A stretch of DNA of 64,000 bases, taken from assembly GCA_016787575.1 (NCBI GenBank), contig JAEUUO010000013.1:62001-126000 (forward strand), given 5' to 3'. This document shows positions 17,690 to 27,561 of the stretch, in pieces. Numbering within the stretch: position 1 is the stretch's first letter; every line of letters begins with the position of its first letter. The position numbers and the translations under genes are program-made. Under the pieces are notes generated by a model. It saw only the letters and a list, made by a program, of their open reading frames with translations. It did not search any database and had not been told where the DNA came from. This DNA comes from Saprospiraceae bacterium (GTDB lineage: Bacteria > Bacteroidota > Bacteroidia > Chitinophagales > Saprospiraceae).

Positions 17690-20161
17690 TTAGCGTTTCA
17701 ATTTAGAAAGGATATTATCCAATTCAGGTTCTGTAAAAACCAGTACTTCTCTTGGTTTACTTCCTTCACCCGAACTTACAATTCCAAGGCTTTCAAGTTG
17801 ATCCATAATCCGTCCGGCACGGTTGTAACCTAACTTCATGCGTCGTTGAATCATGCTGGTACTACCATGTTGTGATTGGACAACCAGGCGCGCCGCTTCA
17901 AAAAAGTTTTCGTCCAAATCATTAATATTTATAGAAGCATCACCTGAATCGTTGTCGTTTTCATCGCCTTTATATTCTGGCAATAAATAAGGGGTTCCGT
18001 AGCTTTGTTGATTTCCAATGAATTTAATTACACGCTCAACTTCCGGAGTGTCGACATAAGCACATTGCAATCGAATCATATCAGAACCAACATTAAACAA
18101 CATGTCTCCGCGTCCTATCAGTCGCTCTGCTCCACCATAATCCAGAATCGTCCGTGAGTCAATGTTGGAAGAAACTTTAAATGCAATTCTTCCTGGGAAA
18201 TTTGCTTTAATCAAACCAGTTATAATTTTAACAGAAGGTCTTTGGGTTGCAATGATTAGATGAATACCAACCGCACGAGCCAATTGCGCTAAACGCCCCA
18301 GAGGCATTTCAACTTCTTTGCCGGCAGTCATAATTAAATCTGCAAATTCATCAATGACCAGGACGATATACGGTAAGTATTTATGACCCTTTTCTGGATT
18401 TAATTTTCTTTTGGTAAATTTTTCATTGTACTCCAGGATATTTCTTACCCGGGCCATTTTTAACAGACTGTATCGTTGATCCATTTCAATACACAATGAA
18501 TTCAGAGTATAAATAACTTTTGAATTGTCTGTGATAATGGCTTCATCTGAATTTGGCAACTGCGCTAAAAAGTGTTTACTGATTTCTGAATATATAGGTA
18601 ATTCTACTTTTTTTGGATCTATCAATACCAGCTTGACTTCCGATGGATGTTTGCGATAAAGTAATGACATCAGGATTGCATTGATTCCAACTGATTTTCC
18701 TTGTCCGGTTGCACCAGCGATAAGCAAGTGTGGCATTTTTGTAAGGTCGGCTACGATTACTTCATTGGAAATATTCTTTCCCAAGGCAATTGGCAATTCC
18801 AATTTTTGATCATTAAATCGTTCCGAACGGAGTAATTCTTTTAAAGCTACAGTTTGACGATTTTTATTTGCAACTTCAATTCCAATGGTACCTTTTCCAG
18901 GTATGGGTGCAATGATTCTGATTCCTTGCGCTGATAAACTTAGAGCAATATCATCTTCCAGACTTTTAATTCGAGAAATACGTACACCTGGAGCCGGAAC
19001 AATTTCGTAAAGAGTAACCGTAGGCCCGATGGTTGCTTTTATTTTTTGGATTTCAATTTTATAATGTTGAAGGGTGGCAATAATTAAGTTCTTATTGGTT
19101 TCTAATTCTTCGCGATCAATTTCAAATTTATGATCGGCATAATCATGCAATAAATCCAATTGAGGTGCCTTATAAGCAGAGAGATTGGCTTTATGATCGT
19201 AAGGTGTTAGATCCTCAGCTTCCCAGCCGTCATCGTCTACAGAGACGGCTTGAGGGAAAAACTGATGATCGCTTTGTTCTGTTGCTCTTACAGGGGGTTC
19301 AATTAAAAAATCACTTGGATCTGGTGCACTGATCTCCAGATCAGGAGTTTGTGTTGGTTTGTCTTCTTTAGGAGCTAGAGATGCTAAAAGATCATCTTGG
19401 TCCGGATGTTCACTCCAGTCAACCATTATTGGTTTTTGTTGAGGAGTGGGATTGGGCGTTGTTTTTAAAAATTGCTCCGGATTGTGACCACCCTCGTGGG
19501 TGCTATTTTGAAAACTGTTTTTAAAATTCAACCAATCTGCATTCCACATAGAGGATACAGCTGTATGCCCAATAGCATCTGTTTGGAAGCTTTGCATGTT
19601 TGGATTGTAGTACCATACTACCAAAGCAATCAAGCCAAAAACCAGTCCCAAACCCGCACCAATCGGACCCATAAAGCCTTCCATCCATAAACAGTTACGA
19701 GCCCCAAATGCTCCACCATATGGGAAACTTAAGTTTTGGAATACATAATAAAATATCATGGATAAGAGAGACATGATAACCAAAGAATGGGTAGTAAACC
19801 TGAGAAAGGACAACCAGCCGGATCTGTGTAAAAACCGGAATCCAAGATGGACTAAAATAGGCACAAAGAGTAGGGCGGCAATACCAAAACCGTAATAGAA
19901 TAATATATGCGAACTCAATGCACCTAACTTGCCTAAACTATTGGCAATGCTTACTTTAGAGTTAAATAAGATCCTCCAGGAATAGCTAAAAATTTTATCC
20001 TGATCTGCTTTCCAGGTAAAGAAATAGGAAATGGAAGAAACCAGTATAAATAGGGCCATCATAAAACATAAGATGGCAATAATTTTGGAGAGACGTTCGT
20101 CTTGCAACCTGGCGACAAAAGATTGCCAGGCAGTCTCCTTGTTCTTTTTTGACCGCGCCAT
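17690..20161 (-). CDS. ftsK: DNA translocase FtsK/SpoIIIE
   Basis: A septum-located ATP-driven DNA pump that clears and aligns chromosome ends for dimer resolution. 823 residues: four membrane helices (about 26-48, 85-108, 124-142, 163-185), an acidic Pro-rich linker to about 340, the alpha/beta translocase with Walker A GATGQGKS (K489) and Walker B VLVIDEFADL, and a C-terminal gamma winged helix (MIQRRMKLGYNRAGRIMDQLE) that reads KOPS-type sites. The linker is short compared with E. coli FtsK, as is usual in Bacteroidota. It starts at the ATG at 20161 and is transcribed alone, divergent from the next gene, with its own terminator. Confidence 0.95.
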   Translation of the reverse strand: MARSKKNKETAWQSFVARLQDERLSKIIAILCFMMALFILVSSISYFFTWKADQDKIFSYSWRILFNSKVSIANSLGKLGALSSHILFYYGFGIAALLFVPILVHLGFRFLHRSGWLSFLRFTTHSLVIMSLLSMIFYYVFQNLSFPYGGAFGARNCLWMEGFMGPIGAGLGLVFGLIALVVWYYNPNMQSFQTDAIGHTAVSSMWNADWLNFKNSFQNSTHEGGHNPEQFLKTTPNPTPQQKPIMVDWSEHPDQDDLLASLAPKEDKPTQTPDLEISAPDPSDFLIEPPVRATEQSDHQFFPQAVSVDDDGWEAEDLTPYDHKANLSAYKAPQLDLLHDYADHKFEIDREELETNKNLIIATLQHYKIEIQKIKATIGPTVTLYEIVPAPGVRISRIKSLEDDIALSLSAQGIRIIAPIPGKGTIGIEVANKNRQTVALKELLRSERFNDQKLELPIALGKNISNEVIVADLTKMPHLLIAGATGQGKSVGINAILMSLLYRKHPSEVKLVLIDPKKVELPIYSEISKHFLAQLPNSDEAIITDNSKVIYTLNSLCIEMDQRYSLLKMARVRNILEYNEKFTKRKLNPEKGHKYLPYIVLVIDEFADLIMTAGKEVEMPLGRLAQLARAVGIHLIIATQRPSVKIITGLIKANFPGRIAFKVSSNIDSRTILDYGGAERLIGRGDMLFNVGSDMIRLQCAYVDTPEVERVIKFIGNQQSYGTPYLLPEYKGDENDNDSGDASININDLDENFFEAARLVVQSQHGSTSMIQRRMKLGYNRAGRIMDQLESLGIVSSGEGSKPREVLVFTEPELDNILSKLKR

Positions 20162-20217
20162 AGGACTCTAGTAGATTATATATTAATTCAGACGCTAATG
20201 TATGTGTTTTTTACATA

Positions 20218-20250
20218 TTACGCTAAAAAATAATTTATTTTTTAGTGTAA
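20218..20250. promoter_or_regulatory. 16-bp inverted repeat in ftsK upstream region
   Basis: Arms TTACGCTAAAAAATAA (20218-20233) and TTATTTTTTAGTGTAA (20235-20250) differ by one position and are separated by one base. The element lies 57 bp upstream of ftsK in a divergent intergenic region. It could be an operator or simply an AT-rich palindrome; the G/T-containing ends make chance less likely. A direct repeat ATATTTGTAAT occurs nearby at 20273 and 20308. Confidence 0.35.
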
Positions 20251-20367
20251 ATCTGTATTTTAAACATTATAAATATTTGTAATATGATTAAAAAAATAAT
20301 ATATAACATATTTGTAATGTATAATAGTGGTATATTCAATCCCTTTTATATGTTAATTATTGCAAAG

Positions 20368-20401
20368 TTTGGTAGAGGCTAAGGAGGCATTTTTAATTTT
20401 G
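20368..20401 (+). promoter_or_regulatory. candidate promoter of the saccharopine-dehydrogenase-family gene
   Basis: TTTG at 20368-20371 and TAATTTTG at 20394-20401, spacing 22 bp (the Bacteroidota norm is 19-21). Transcription would start about 15 bp before the ATG at 20421. Confidence 0.45.
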
Positions 20402-20420
20402 CAGTCTAATTAGTTTATTT

Positions 20421-21581
20421 ATGTATATCAAACACAAAGTAATCATTGCCGGTGCTGGCGGAATTGGAAGGGCTGCAGGCTTGATTATGGCTGAACAACC
20501 GGACTTTGATTGTGAAATTTTCATCGGTGACATCCAACTTTCTATAGCTGAAGAAGCCTGCCAATGGATTCAAAAAGGGGCTTCCAGTCTGGTTAATATA
20601 GAATCGTTTGAAATTAAACCAGATTCGCTTTCAGAACACATGGATTATATTCTTAAGTCGGCCGACCTGCTTTTGGACTGCCTTCCAGGTTCTGAAGCTC
20701 CCCGCATGGCTGCTTTTGCTAAGAAATACAAGCTGCATTATGTTAATCTTACAGAATATGTTGATGAAACAAGACAAATTCTTGAGATTTCAAAAGATGC
20801 TGAAACCGGATTTATACTCCAATCTGGTCTTGCACCCGGATACGTCAATATTTTAGCAAATCACCTTTACAAAGAATTCGTTTCTCAATACGGTGATCAT
20901 CAGGTTGACCACATCGCAATGAAAGTTGGTGCCTTGACCCGAATAACTACCAACCCACATTATTATGGATTCACCTGGAGCCCCATTGGGGTTGCAACTG
21001 AATATGTAAAAGATGCTATCGTCATTCGTAATGGAATCAAAACATCGATTGCTTCACTTACAGATACCACCGATATATTAATTGATGGAATTCATTATGA
21101 AGACGATTTTACCAGCGGCGGTGCAGCAGATTTACCTGATTATTTCGCTGGAAAAGTCCGCAACCTGGATTATAAAACCATTAGATACCCGGGGCATTAT
21201 GCTTGGGTAAAAAAACAATTGGCCGAAATCGGTTTACAAGACAATCCTGAAATTGAATTACTAAACAGGATGAAACAGGCAATTCCTAATGTGGATGAAG
21301 ATCTCATTGTGTTATATGTAGGCATTACCGGAAAAGATGCCTCCGGAACTATCCGAATTAAAGAACGCAGCCTACGCATAGAGCCTTCGTATGTCGGGAG
21401 CCATAAATTGAAAGCCATTCAAACAACAACTGCAGCTCCAATGTTGGAAGCTGCCAGAATGTTGCTTACAGGAAAGTACAAGGGTCCTATGTTGCAATCT
21501 CAAATAGATACTCAGGAATTCTTATCAGGATCTTTTGTCCAAATGATTTTTAATCAAAAGAAACACAAAGAGTTGGTTTAA
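20421..21581 (+). CDS. saccharopine dehydrogenase family protein
   Basis: An NAD(P)-dependent oxidoreductase with an N-terminal Rossmann fold; the dinucleotide loop is GAGGIG at residues 11-16 and is followed by IGD (acidic end of strand 2). DLLLDCLPGSEAPRMA and LAPGYVNILA are typical of saccharopine dehydrogenase/LYS9-like proteins, and the 386-residue length fits the short bacterial form. Known reactions of the family include lysine/saccharopine, lysine 6-dehydrogenase and carboxynorspermidine chemistry; the sequence does not let me choose. It precedes an acyl-CoA dehydrogenase by about 150 bp, which would fit amino-acid catabolism but is weak evidence. Confidence 0.8.
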   Translation: MYIKHKVIIAGAGGIGRAAGLIMAEQPDFDCEIFIGDIQLSIAEEACQWIQKGASSLVNIESFEIKPDSLSEHMDYILKSADLLLDCLPGSEAPRMAAFAKKYKLHYVNLTEYVDETRQILEISKDAETGFILQSGLAPGYVNILANHLYKEFVSQYGDHQVDHIAMKVGALTRITTNPHYYGFTWSPIGVATEYVKDAIVIRNGIKTSIASLTDTTDILIDGIHYEDDFTSGGAADLPDYFAGKVRNLDYKTIRYPGHYAWVKKQLAEIGLQDNPEIELLNRMKQAIPNVDEDLIVLYVGITGKDASGTIRIKERSLRIEPSYVGSHKLKAIQTTTAAPMLEAARMLLTGKYKGPMLQSQIDTQEFLSGSFVQMIFNQKKHKELV

Positions 21582-21732
21582 GTAGAAATAAGTTCAATAC
21601 CAACATTGTAATTTGTATCCAGGCGGTTTGGGAAAAGTGTATTTGAAAAAATATCGCCTAAATTGTATATCTATCTACTGCTATTTTCGTTTTAATTAAT
21701 TGGATGGTTTATTCCAATTAATTTTTTGCTAT

Positions 21733-23505
21733 ATGAGTACCTTGATATTAAATGGAGGTGAATTCTTAATAAAAGATACAGACTACAAATTAAATTTTAT
21801 TCCGGAAGATCTCAATGAAGATCAGGAAATGATTCGCCAATCTGTTAGAAGTTTTGTAGAACAAGAAGTTTTAAAAAGAGGCAACAATCTCAATGAACAG
21901 GTTGCTTTATTGCAAGAGGCTGCCGCTTTAGGCCTTTTAGGATCTCACATCCCTGAACTTTATGGTGGAAATCCTCTGGATACTTTTAGCAATACACTGA
22001 TTTCTGAAGAATTGGGAAGAGGGGAGGCTTCTTTCAATACTTCTCTTGCTGCTCATACGGGCATTGGAATGCTACCAATTTTCTATTTCGGATCAGAGGC
22101 ACTTAAAATGCGTTATTTACCGGGGATGTGTAATGGATCGATTAAAGCTGCATATTGTTTAACAGAACCTGAATCCGGATCTGATGCGCTTGCTGCAAAA
22201 ACACAAGCCGTTTTAACAGATGATAATGCTTATTATGTAATAACTGGTCAAAAAATTTGGATCACAAATGCTGGCTTTGCTGATGTGTTTATTGTATTTG
22301 CGCAAATAGATGGTACTAAATTTACAGGATTTGTAGTGGATAGCAATTCTCCTGGTATCAGTCTTGGTGCAGAAGAAAACAAACTTGGTATAAAAGGATC
22401 TTCTACCAGACAAGTATATTTTGAAAAGGTTAAGGTGCCCGTTTCTAATATTTTAGGTGAAATAGGAAAAGGACATCTGATCGCATTTAATGTGTTAAAC
22501 ATCGGCCGTTATAAATTAGGAACCATTTGCATGGGGGGTACTAAACGATTGATCAAAATGGCCATTCAATATGCAAATGAACGGCAACAGTTTGATCATC
22601 CCATTTCTAGTTATGGGGCTATTCAATACAAATTAGCAGAAGCTGCAATCCGGATTTTTGCATTGGAATCTACCGTTTATCGTGTTGCAGATCTTATGGA
22701 AGACCGTAAAATAGCTGCGATCGATTCCGGAAAAGATGCTGCAAATGCTATGTTGATAGCTGCTGAAGAATATGCAGTAGAGTGCGCAATTATTAAAATA
22801 AGCGGTTCTGAAATTATTGATTACGTGGTTGACGAATTAATTCAAATACATGGTGGTTATGGCTACAGTGAAGAATATGCACCTGCCAGAATTTATCGGG
22901 ATACTCGTATCAATCGCATTTATGAAGGGACAAACGAAATTAACCGCATGCTGATCATTAATATGATCTTGCGTCGTACACTCAAAGGGCAATTGGATCT
23001 GGTGGGTCCTGCATGGGAAGTTCAAAAAGAATTGACCAGTTTACCATCCTCGCACCTTACAGATGAACCTTATGCTTTGGAAATTAAAAGTATCAAAGAT
23101 TTTAGAAAAATGGTCTTGATGGTAGCGGGGGCTGCTGTAAAATATCAAATGGATGGCAAACATGATTTAAAAACCGAACAGGAAATTTTAATGAATGTCG
23201 CAGACATGATCATTGATTTATATTTAGCGGAATCTATTTTATTAAGAATTCAAAAACTAAAAGAAAATTATTCACAAAAATTAACTGATCTGCATGAATC
23301 TGCAATGAAGGTTTTCTTTTGGGATGCACAATCAAGACTTGTAAAAAATGGACAGGATGCATTGGCTTCTTTTGCAGCTGGAGACGAACTTCGTATCATG
23401 TTGTTAGGAATTAAACGTTTCTCAAGATACGAGCCTGTGAATGTAAAACAACATCGACGGAATATAGCAGCAGCGCTTATTGCAAATGAATCCTACTGCT
23501 TTTAA
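21733..23505 (+). CDS. acyl-CoA dehydrogenase family protein
   Basis: A FAD-dependent enzyme that introduces a trans-2,3 double bond into acyl-CoA and passes electrons to ETF. 590 residues from the ATG at 21733; the upstream TTG would add a non-conserved tail. Motifs: YCLTEPESGSDA (FAD/substrate contact), KIWITNAGFAD, and IYEGTNEINR with the catalytic glutamate E398. A helical C-terminal extension of about 170 residues is present, as in the 600-residue Bacteroidota and VLCAD-like forms. It is probably used in fatty-acid or branched-chain acyl-CoA oxidation. It converges on the glycosyltransferase gene with a 22-bp gap. Confidence 0.92.
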   Translation: MSTLILNGGEFLIKDTDYKLNFIPEDLNEDQEMIRQSVRSFVEQEVLKRGNNLNEQVALLQEAAALGLLGSHIPELYGGNPLDTFSNTLISEELGRGEASFNTSLAAHTGIGMLPIFYFGSEALKMRYLPGMCNGSIKAAYCLTEPESGSDALAAKTQAVLTDDNAYYVITGQKIWITNAGFADVFIVFAQIDGTKFTGFVVDSNSPGISLGAEENKLGIKGSSTRQVYFEKVKVPVSNILGEIGKGHLIAFNVLNIGRYKLGTICMGGTKRLIKMAIQYANERQQFDHPISSYGAIQYKLAEAAIRIFALESTVYRVADLMEDRKIAAIDSGKDAANAMLIAAEEYAVECAIIKISGSEIIDYVVDELIQIHGGYGYSEEYAPARIYRDTRINRIYEGTNEINRMLIINMILRRTLKGQLDLVGPAWEVQKELTSLPSSHLTDEPYALEIKSIKDFRKMVLMVAGAAVKYQMDGKHDLKTEQEILMNVADMIIDLYLAESILLRIQKLKENYSQKLTDLHESAMKVFFWDAQSRLVKNGQDALASFAAGDELRIMLLGIKRFSRYEPVNVKQHRRNIAAALIANESYCF

Positions 23506-23527
23506 CTAGGTGCTGCTTGTATATTGC

Positions 23528-25165
23528 TTAGTCAGGTTTGGATAATTTAGCCAAATACAAACTGTCCTTTAACCAGAAATCATAGAAACGGTAATAAATT
23601 GAAATCGATTGTTGTCTGAAATCGTATTTGTGTCCAATATAAAATTTACCTTCTTGCAATATTGAATCAAATTGCATGATTTGCTTATTTGATTTCGTGA
23701 TATAATATGGTATCTGATAGGGTATTAATGGGGCTGTTTCAAGTTTAGAATCAGTAAGTTCCAGATTACCTAAAAATAAATTGGTGTGAATTTTATTGGG
23801 CCTGCCAAATAAATGAATGGGTTCAGATTTTGTAATGCCAATGATTTCAGAAATAATTGGCCTAAACAACCTGGTTTCTATGTGGGGTATCGCAGGGAAA
23901 TAAAAGACATTTAATGCAATCCTAAATAATGCCAATGACAATATTAAATAATAGATTTTTAATGACTTGGTATTAAAATATGCATATAAAATTATTGAAA
24001 ACACAAGTGCAGCCAACGCTGACTTTAATAGCAGGTATGGAATGGATTTGAGATTTGGAATTAAATTAACCATCAAAGCGGCTACTATCAATAAAAGCAA
24101 TAAGATTGTCCCGAAGTTTTCAAACCACCTTTTATATTTTGATTGAGCAGGATGGTTCAAATAATGAAATGTAAGGATGCTTAATATAAAAATATAGAAT
24201 AAATATAGGTAACGACTTTTTGTTTCGCCACTAAGCCAGTAAATGGGGATATTGCATGCTAAAAAAAGGCAGGCAAATTTTAAATAAGTGTTTGCAAATA
24301 AATGCTCCCATACACTTCGTTTCCAAACAAATAATATGAGTAAGGACCATGGAAATATAAAGCGCGCAAGTTTAAAGGGAAAGTAGATGATGTTCATACC
24401 TATTTTAGGAATCCGACTCCCAAAGCCGGTGCGCTGTGAACTTTCTTCAAACAATCGAATGATGTAAGAAAAAACAATACTGCCTTCTCTTAAATAGTAC
24501 AAGTAATAATAGGCGATAATTGGGCTTAAAAAACAAAATATACTTATAAAATGAATTGGCTTTATAAGAATTTTCCAATTCTTCGTTTGAATACAAAGTG
24601 CTAAAATTCCAAATCCTTGATATGCTATTGCTGGAAATCCTTTGGTTAAGAAACCAATAGATGCGGTCAGATAGGAGAGTATCAATAGCCAGGATTGACC
24701 CTTATGAAAATAACTAAAAAGCGAAATAATTTGAACATAACTTACAAGGCAATAAAATAAATCTATTTCACCGGAATTTAAACTGCCGTAGTAAAGTAAA
24801 TCAGCAGAGCTTAAAAAAAACAAGGAGGATAACAGAGCCGCTTCGGTTCCGATGTGTTTTTTACTGATTATAAAATGTAAAAATGCGGTCAAAACAAATG
24901 ACAACAATGAGGGAAGCCTGACAACCCATTCATCAAATGTGCCAAACAGACTGAAAAAGATACTAAGCACCCAGCTAAACAAAGGGGGTTTGTTGTAGTA
25001 ATTGTATGTATTCAGATGGGGAACAATGTAGTCTTTCGTCAAATACATTTCGATTGCCGTAACTGCCCTCCTTGGCTCTTCAGCACGCAATTCCAAAGTG
25101 TCCAGAGATGAAAACAAGCCAATGGCCAAACAAGCCAATATGAATGCAATTAGGGTCTTTTTCAT
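23528..25165 (-). CDS. GT39/ArnT-like membrane glycosyltransferase
   Basis: 545 residues from the ATG at 25165. It has 10-12 predicted membrane helices and a small C-terminal soluble part. The first extracytoplasmic loop holds RAEEPRRAVTAIEMY with an acidic pair, followed by YNYYNKPPLFSW, the hallmark of the dolichyl-phosphate-mannose/undecaprenyl-phosphate-sugar dependent family (GT39/GT83, ArnT-like). Such enzymes transfer a sugar from a lipid carrier to lipid A, protein or another acceptor on the periplasmic side. Acceptor unknown. It is a single gene between a convergent neighbour and a 320-bp upstream gap. Confidence 0.85.
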   Translation of the reverse strand: MKKTLIAFILACLAIGLFSSLDTLELRAEEPRRAVTAIEMYLTKDYIVPHLNTYNYYNKPPLFSWVLSIFFSLFGTFDEWVVRLPSLLSFVLTAFLHFIISKKHIGTEAALLSSLFFLSSADLLYYGSLNSGEIDLFYCLVSYVQIISLFSYFHKGQSWLLILSYLTASIGFLTKGFPAIAYQGFGILALCIQTKNWKILIKPIHFISIFCFLSPIIAYYYLYYLREGSIVFSYIIRLFEESSQRTGFGSRIPKIGMNIIYFPFKLARFIFPWSLLILFVWKRSVWEHLFANTYLKFACLFLACNIPIYWLSGETKSRYLYLFYIFILSILTFHYLNHPAQSKYKRWFENFGTILLLLLIVAALMVNLIPNLKSIPYLLLKSALAALVFSIILYAYFNTKSLKIYYLILSLALFRIALNVFYFPAIPHIETRLFRPIISEIIGITKSEPIHLFGRPNKIHTNLFLGNLELTDSKLETAPLIPYQIPYYITKSNKQIMQFDSILQEGKFYIGHKYDFRQQSISIYYRFYDFWLKDSLYLAKLSKPD

Positions 25166-25485
25166 GGTCCAGGTGGCCTTTCGCAAATTCAATAACAAGA
25201 TCTGTTTTTTTATTGGTTTGAAAATGTAATCAATAAATCATTTTTTTTATGCATGTTTTGGTCAATTGCTGCAGCGAAGATAGGCTGCTGTTTAAGCTTT
25301 GAAGAAAATTTTTTCTGTTATAAAAACGGATCAATGACATGATTGCTGTCTTGTATAATAATATGGATCTCGTTTCAATAGTAAATTCAGGTCGTGTCTA
25401 TTTTTAATTAAATTGAGCTTCGGTGGTTTAAATGTACCTTGCGGGTAATATTATTTAAATTAGCGTTCAATTAATTATTAAATAT
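25166..25485. promoter_or_regulatory. divergent intergenic region with candidate promoter for the SRPBCC gene
   Basis: 320 bp without a gene. The end nearest the SRPBCC gene holds TTG (25413-25415) and TACCTTG (25435-25441), 19 bp apart, a variant of the Bacteroidota TTTG / TAnnTTTG promoter. Nothing else is recognisable. Confidence 0.35.
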
Positions 25486-26073
25486 ATGAATTTTATTAAA
25501 GGGATATCAAAATTTATATTATTTTTAATAGCAGTGTATGTGTTCAGTGCTTTTTTTGCAAAATCAAATTATAATGTGGAGCGAACGCGAGTAATGTCGG
25601 CGTCTCAAAAGTTAATCTACACTCAAATCGGAATACTCAAGAATTGGGAGAATTGGTCCCCTTGGAAAGAAAGAGATCCGTTAGTTAAATTCTCATACGA
25701 AGGAAAAGACGCCAGCAATGGTGCTATGATGTATTGGAAAGGCGGTGAACATACATCCGGCTCAGGATCAATTGAAATTGTGCAGGCGGATCCACCGTAT
25801 TCAATGGTTTATAAACTGAGCTTATTAGAATCCTTTGCTATGAGTTCAAAAGGGTCTTTTATCCTTTCTGCTGAAAGTTCAGAGCGGACCCAAGTGCGTT
25901 GGACGAATCATGGCGAGCTGCCTTTTTTATTAAGACCACTTATGATGTTTATGGACATGGATAAAGAAATGGGACCTGATTTTGAGAGGGGTCTCTTTAA
26001 AATTGATTCAATTTGTTCCAATTTAGAAGGTCAAATTCAGACGATTATGCAAAGGGATAGTTTAAAGAATTAG
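25486..26073 (+). CDS. SRPBCC (START/Bet v1-like) family protein, membrane anchored
   Basis: 195 residues: one N-terminal membrane helix (about 8-24) followed by a START-like hydrophobic-pocket fold (WENWSPWKERDPLVKFSYEG, SGSGSIEIVQADPPYSMVYKL, RTQVRWTNHGELPF). Bacteroidota have many such polyketide-cyclase-like proteins. Ligand and role are unknown. No operon partner: the next gene on the same strand is 204 bp downstream. Confidence 0.75.
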   Translation: MNFIKGISKFILFLIAVYVFSAFFAKSNYNVERTRVMSASQKLIYTQIGILKNWENWSPWKERDPLVKFSYEGKDASNGAMMYWKGGEHTSGSGSIEIVQADPPYSMVYKLSLLESFAMSSKGSFILSAESSERTQVRWTNHGELPFLLRPLMMFMDMDKEMGPDFERGLFKIDSICSNLEGQIQTIMQRDSLKN

Positions 26074-26277
26074 AAAAACCATAAAATTGATGCTAGAATA
26101 ACTTGATCGTATCTTTCTTCAGGTACATTGTTTGAACAGGAAATATTAATATTTATAGAAAGATCAGGGATTAAAATAATGATAATTTAATTTGTAGATT
26201 TACACGCTGTTTATTATAAACAATTTGAGAAATTACTTGTTTTTGATTTAATTATTAATTCATTTAGTATTAATTGA

Positions 26278-27561
26278 ATGACTTATTACGGACGTTTCAT
26301 AGTTCTATGCGCATTTTGGTTTTTCTACAATAGCAATTATAGTTTTAGTCAGGCTGGAAAATTAAGTTTAGATTCCTGCTTTATCTTGGCTCGAAATAAC
26401 TATCCCCAAATTAAGCAATTGCATCTGCTTGTAAAAACTGGAGAAACTACGGTCTCAAACTTAAACAAGGCTTATTTGCCGCAATTCTCTTTTAATGCGC
26501 AAGCAACATATCAATCGGATGTTACTAGCTTGCCAATCAGTATTCCCGGATTTCCAAGTCCTGAGCCGCTGAACAAAGATCAATACAAGTTTTATGCTGA
26601 CATGACCCAGATAGTTTATGATGGAGGAACTATTCAATTACAAAAAAAATTAGCTCGGGCCAATGCTAAATTGGAAATCAGCAAGGTTGAAACAGAACTT
26701 TATAAATTAAACGAACGCATCTTACAATTGTATTTTGGAATTTTAATCAGCCAATACAATCTACAAAGTTTGGATTTACTGGAAAAAGATTTAGTCGAGC
26801 AAATTAATAAGGCTACGGTTGCACTCAATGCAAAAGCGATTGCGGCCAATACCTTATATTTGATTCAGGCTGAAAAACTTAAACTGGATCAACGTCGTAT
26901 TGAACTTAATACTTATAAGGGCCAGCTAATTCAAATTTTGGGAGTTTTTATAAATAGAAACTTAGGATCAACTGCTGAGTTACTTGAGCCACCGATCCCT
27001 TCATTAAGTCCAGTAATTCAAAGACCGGAGTTGCAATTGGTTGACCAACAAATTTATTTGGCAAATCTGCAGTGGAAATTAAGTCGCACAAAATCAATTC
27101 CCCGAGTCAATTTGTTTGGGCAAGTAGGATATTCCAATCCTGCATTGAATTTTTTAAAAAATGAATTTCAAACATACTATATAGGAGGAATCAGATTGAA
27201 TTGGAATTTTTCTGCATTGTATCAATACAAGGGTGATCATAGGATGTCCGTATTAAATAAAAACTTAGCGGAATTGCAAAGGGAGAGTTTTTTATTCAAT
27301 ACCCAACTCAATTTAATGCAGCAAAATCAGGATATCCAGAAATACGTTCAACTGATAAAATCGGATAAGGATTTAATTGAGCTTCGAATTAAAATTAAAA
27401 ATGCATCCAAATCTCAATATGAGAATGGGCTCATAACTACAAGTGATTATTTACGTGAATTGAATGCAGAGGAACAAGCCAGGACAACCGAATTTGTTCA
27501 CCGACTTCAGTTTCTGCAAGCTCAATATTTGTTTTACTATTATTCTGGTATTAATTTATGA
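26278..27561 (+). CDS. TolC-family outer membrane efflux protein
   Basis: 427 residues with a signal peptide (cleaved near YSFSQ) and the TolC architecture of paired long helices (LSLDSCFILARNNYPQIKQL at the mature start, and a second half from about 250). It forms the outer-membrane tunnel for the exporter encoded by the next five genes. It opens a tightly packed operon: its stop overlaps the HlyD-like start by 4 bp. There are 204 bp of AT-rich upstream sequence, which probably hold the promoter. Confidence 0.9.
   Translation: MTYYGRFIVLCAFWFFYNSNYSFSQAGKLSLDSCFILARNNYPQIKQLHLLVKTGETTVSNLNKAYLPQFSFNAQATYQSDVTSLPISIPGFPSPEPLNKDQYKFYADMTQIVYDGGTIQLQKKLARANAKLEISKVETELYKLNERILQLYFGILISQYNLQSLDLLEKDLVEQINKATVALNAKAIAANTLYLIQAEKLKLDQRRIELNTYKGQLIQILGVFINRNLGSTAELLEPPIPSLSPVIQRPELQLVDQQIYLANLQWKLSRTKSIPRVNLFGQVGYSNPALNFLKNEFQTYYIGGIRLNWNFSALYQYKGDHRMSVLNKNLAELQRESFLFNTQLNLMQQNQDIQKYVQLIKSDKDLIELRIKIKNASKSQYENGLITTSDYLRELNAEEQARTTEFVHRLQFLQAQYLFYYYSGINL

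Noticed and set aside
20162..20420. Possible small RNA or tRNA in the ftsK upstream gap
   Set aside because: No T-arm GTTC-type signature, no cloverleaf, and the region is strongly AT-rich.
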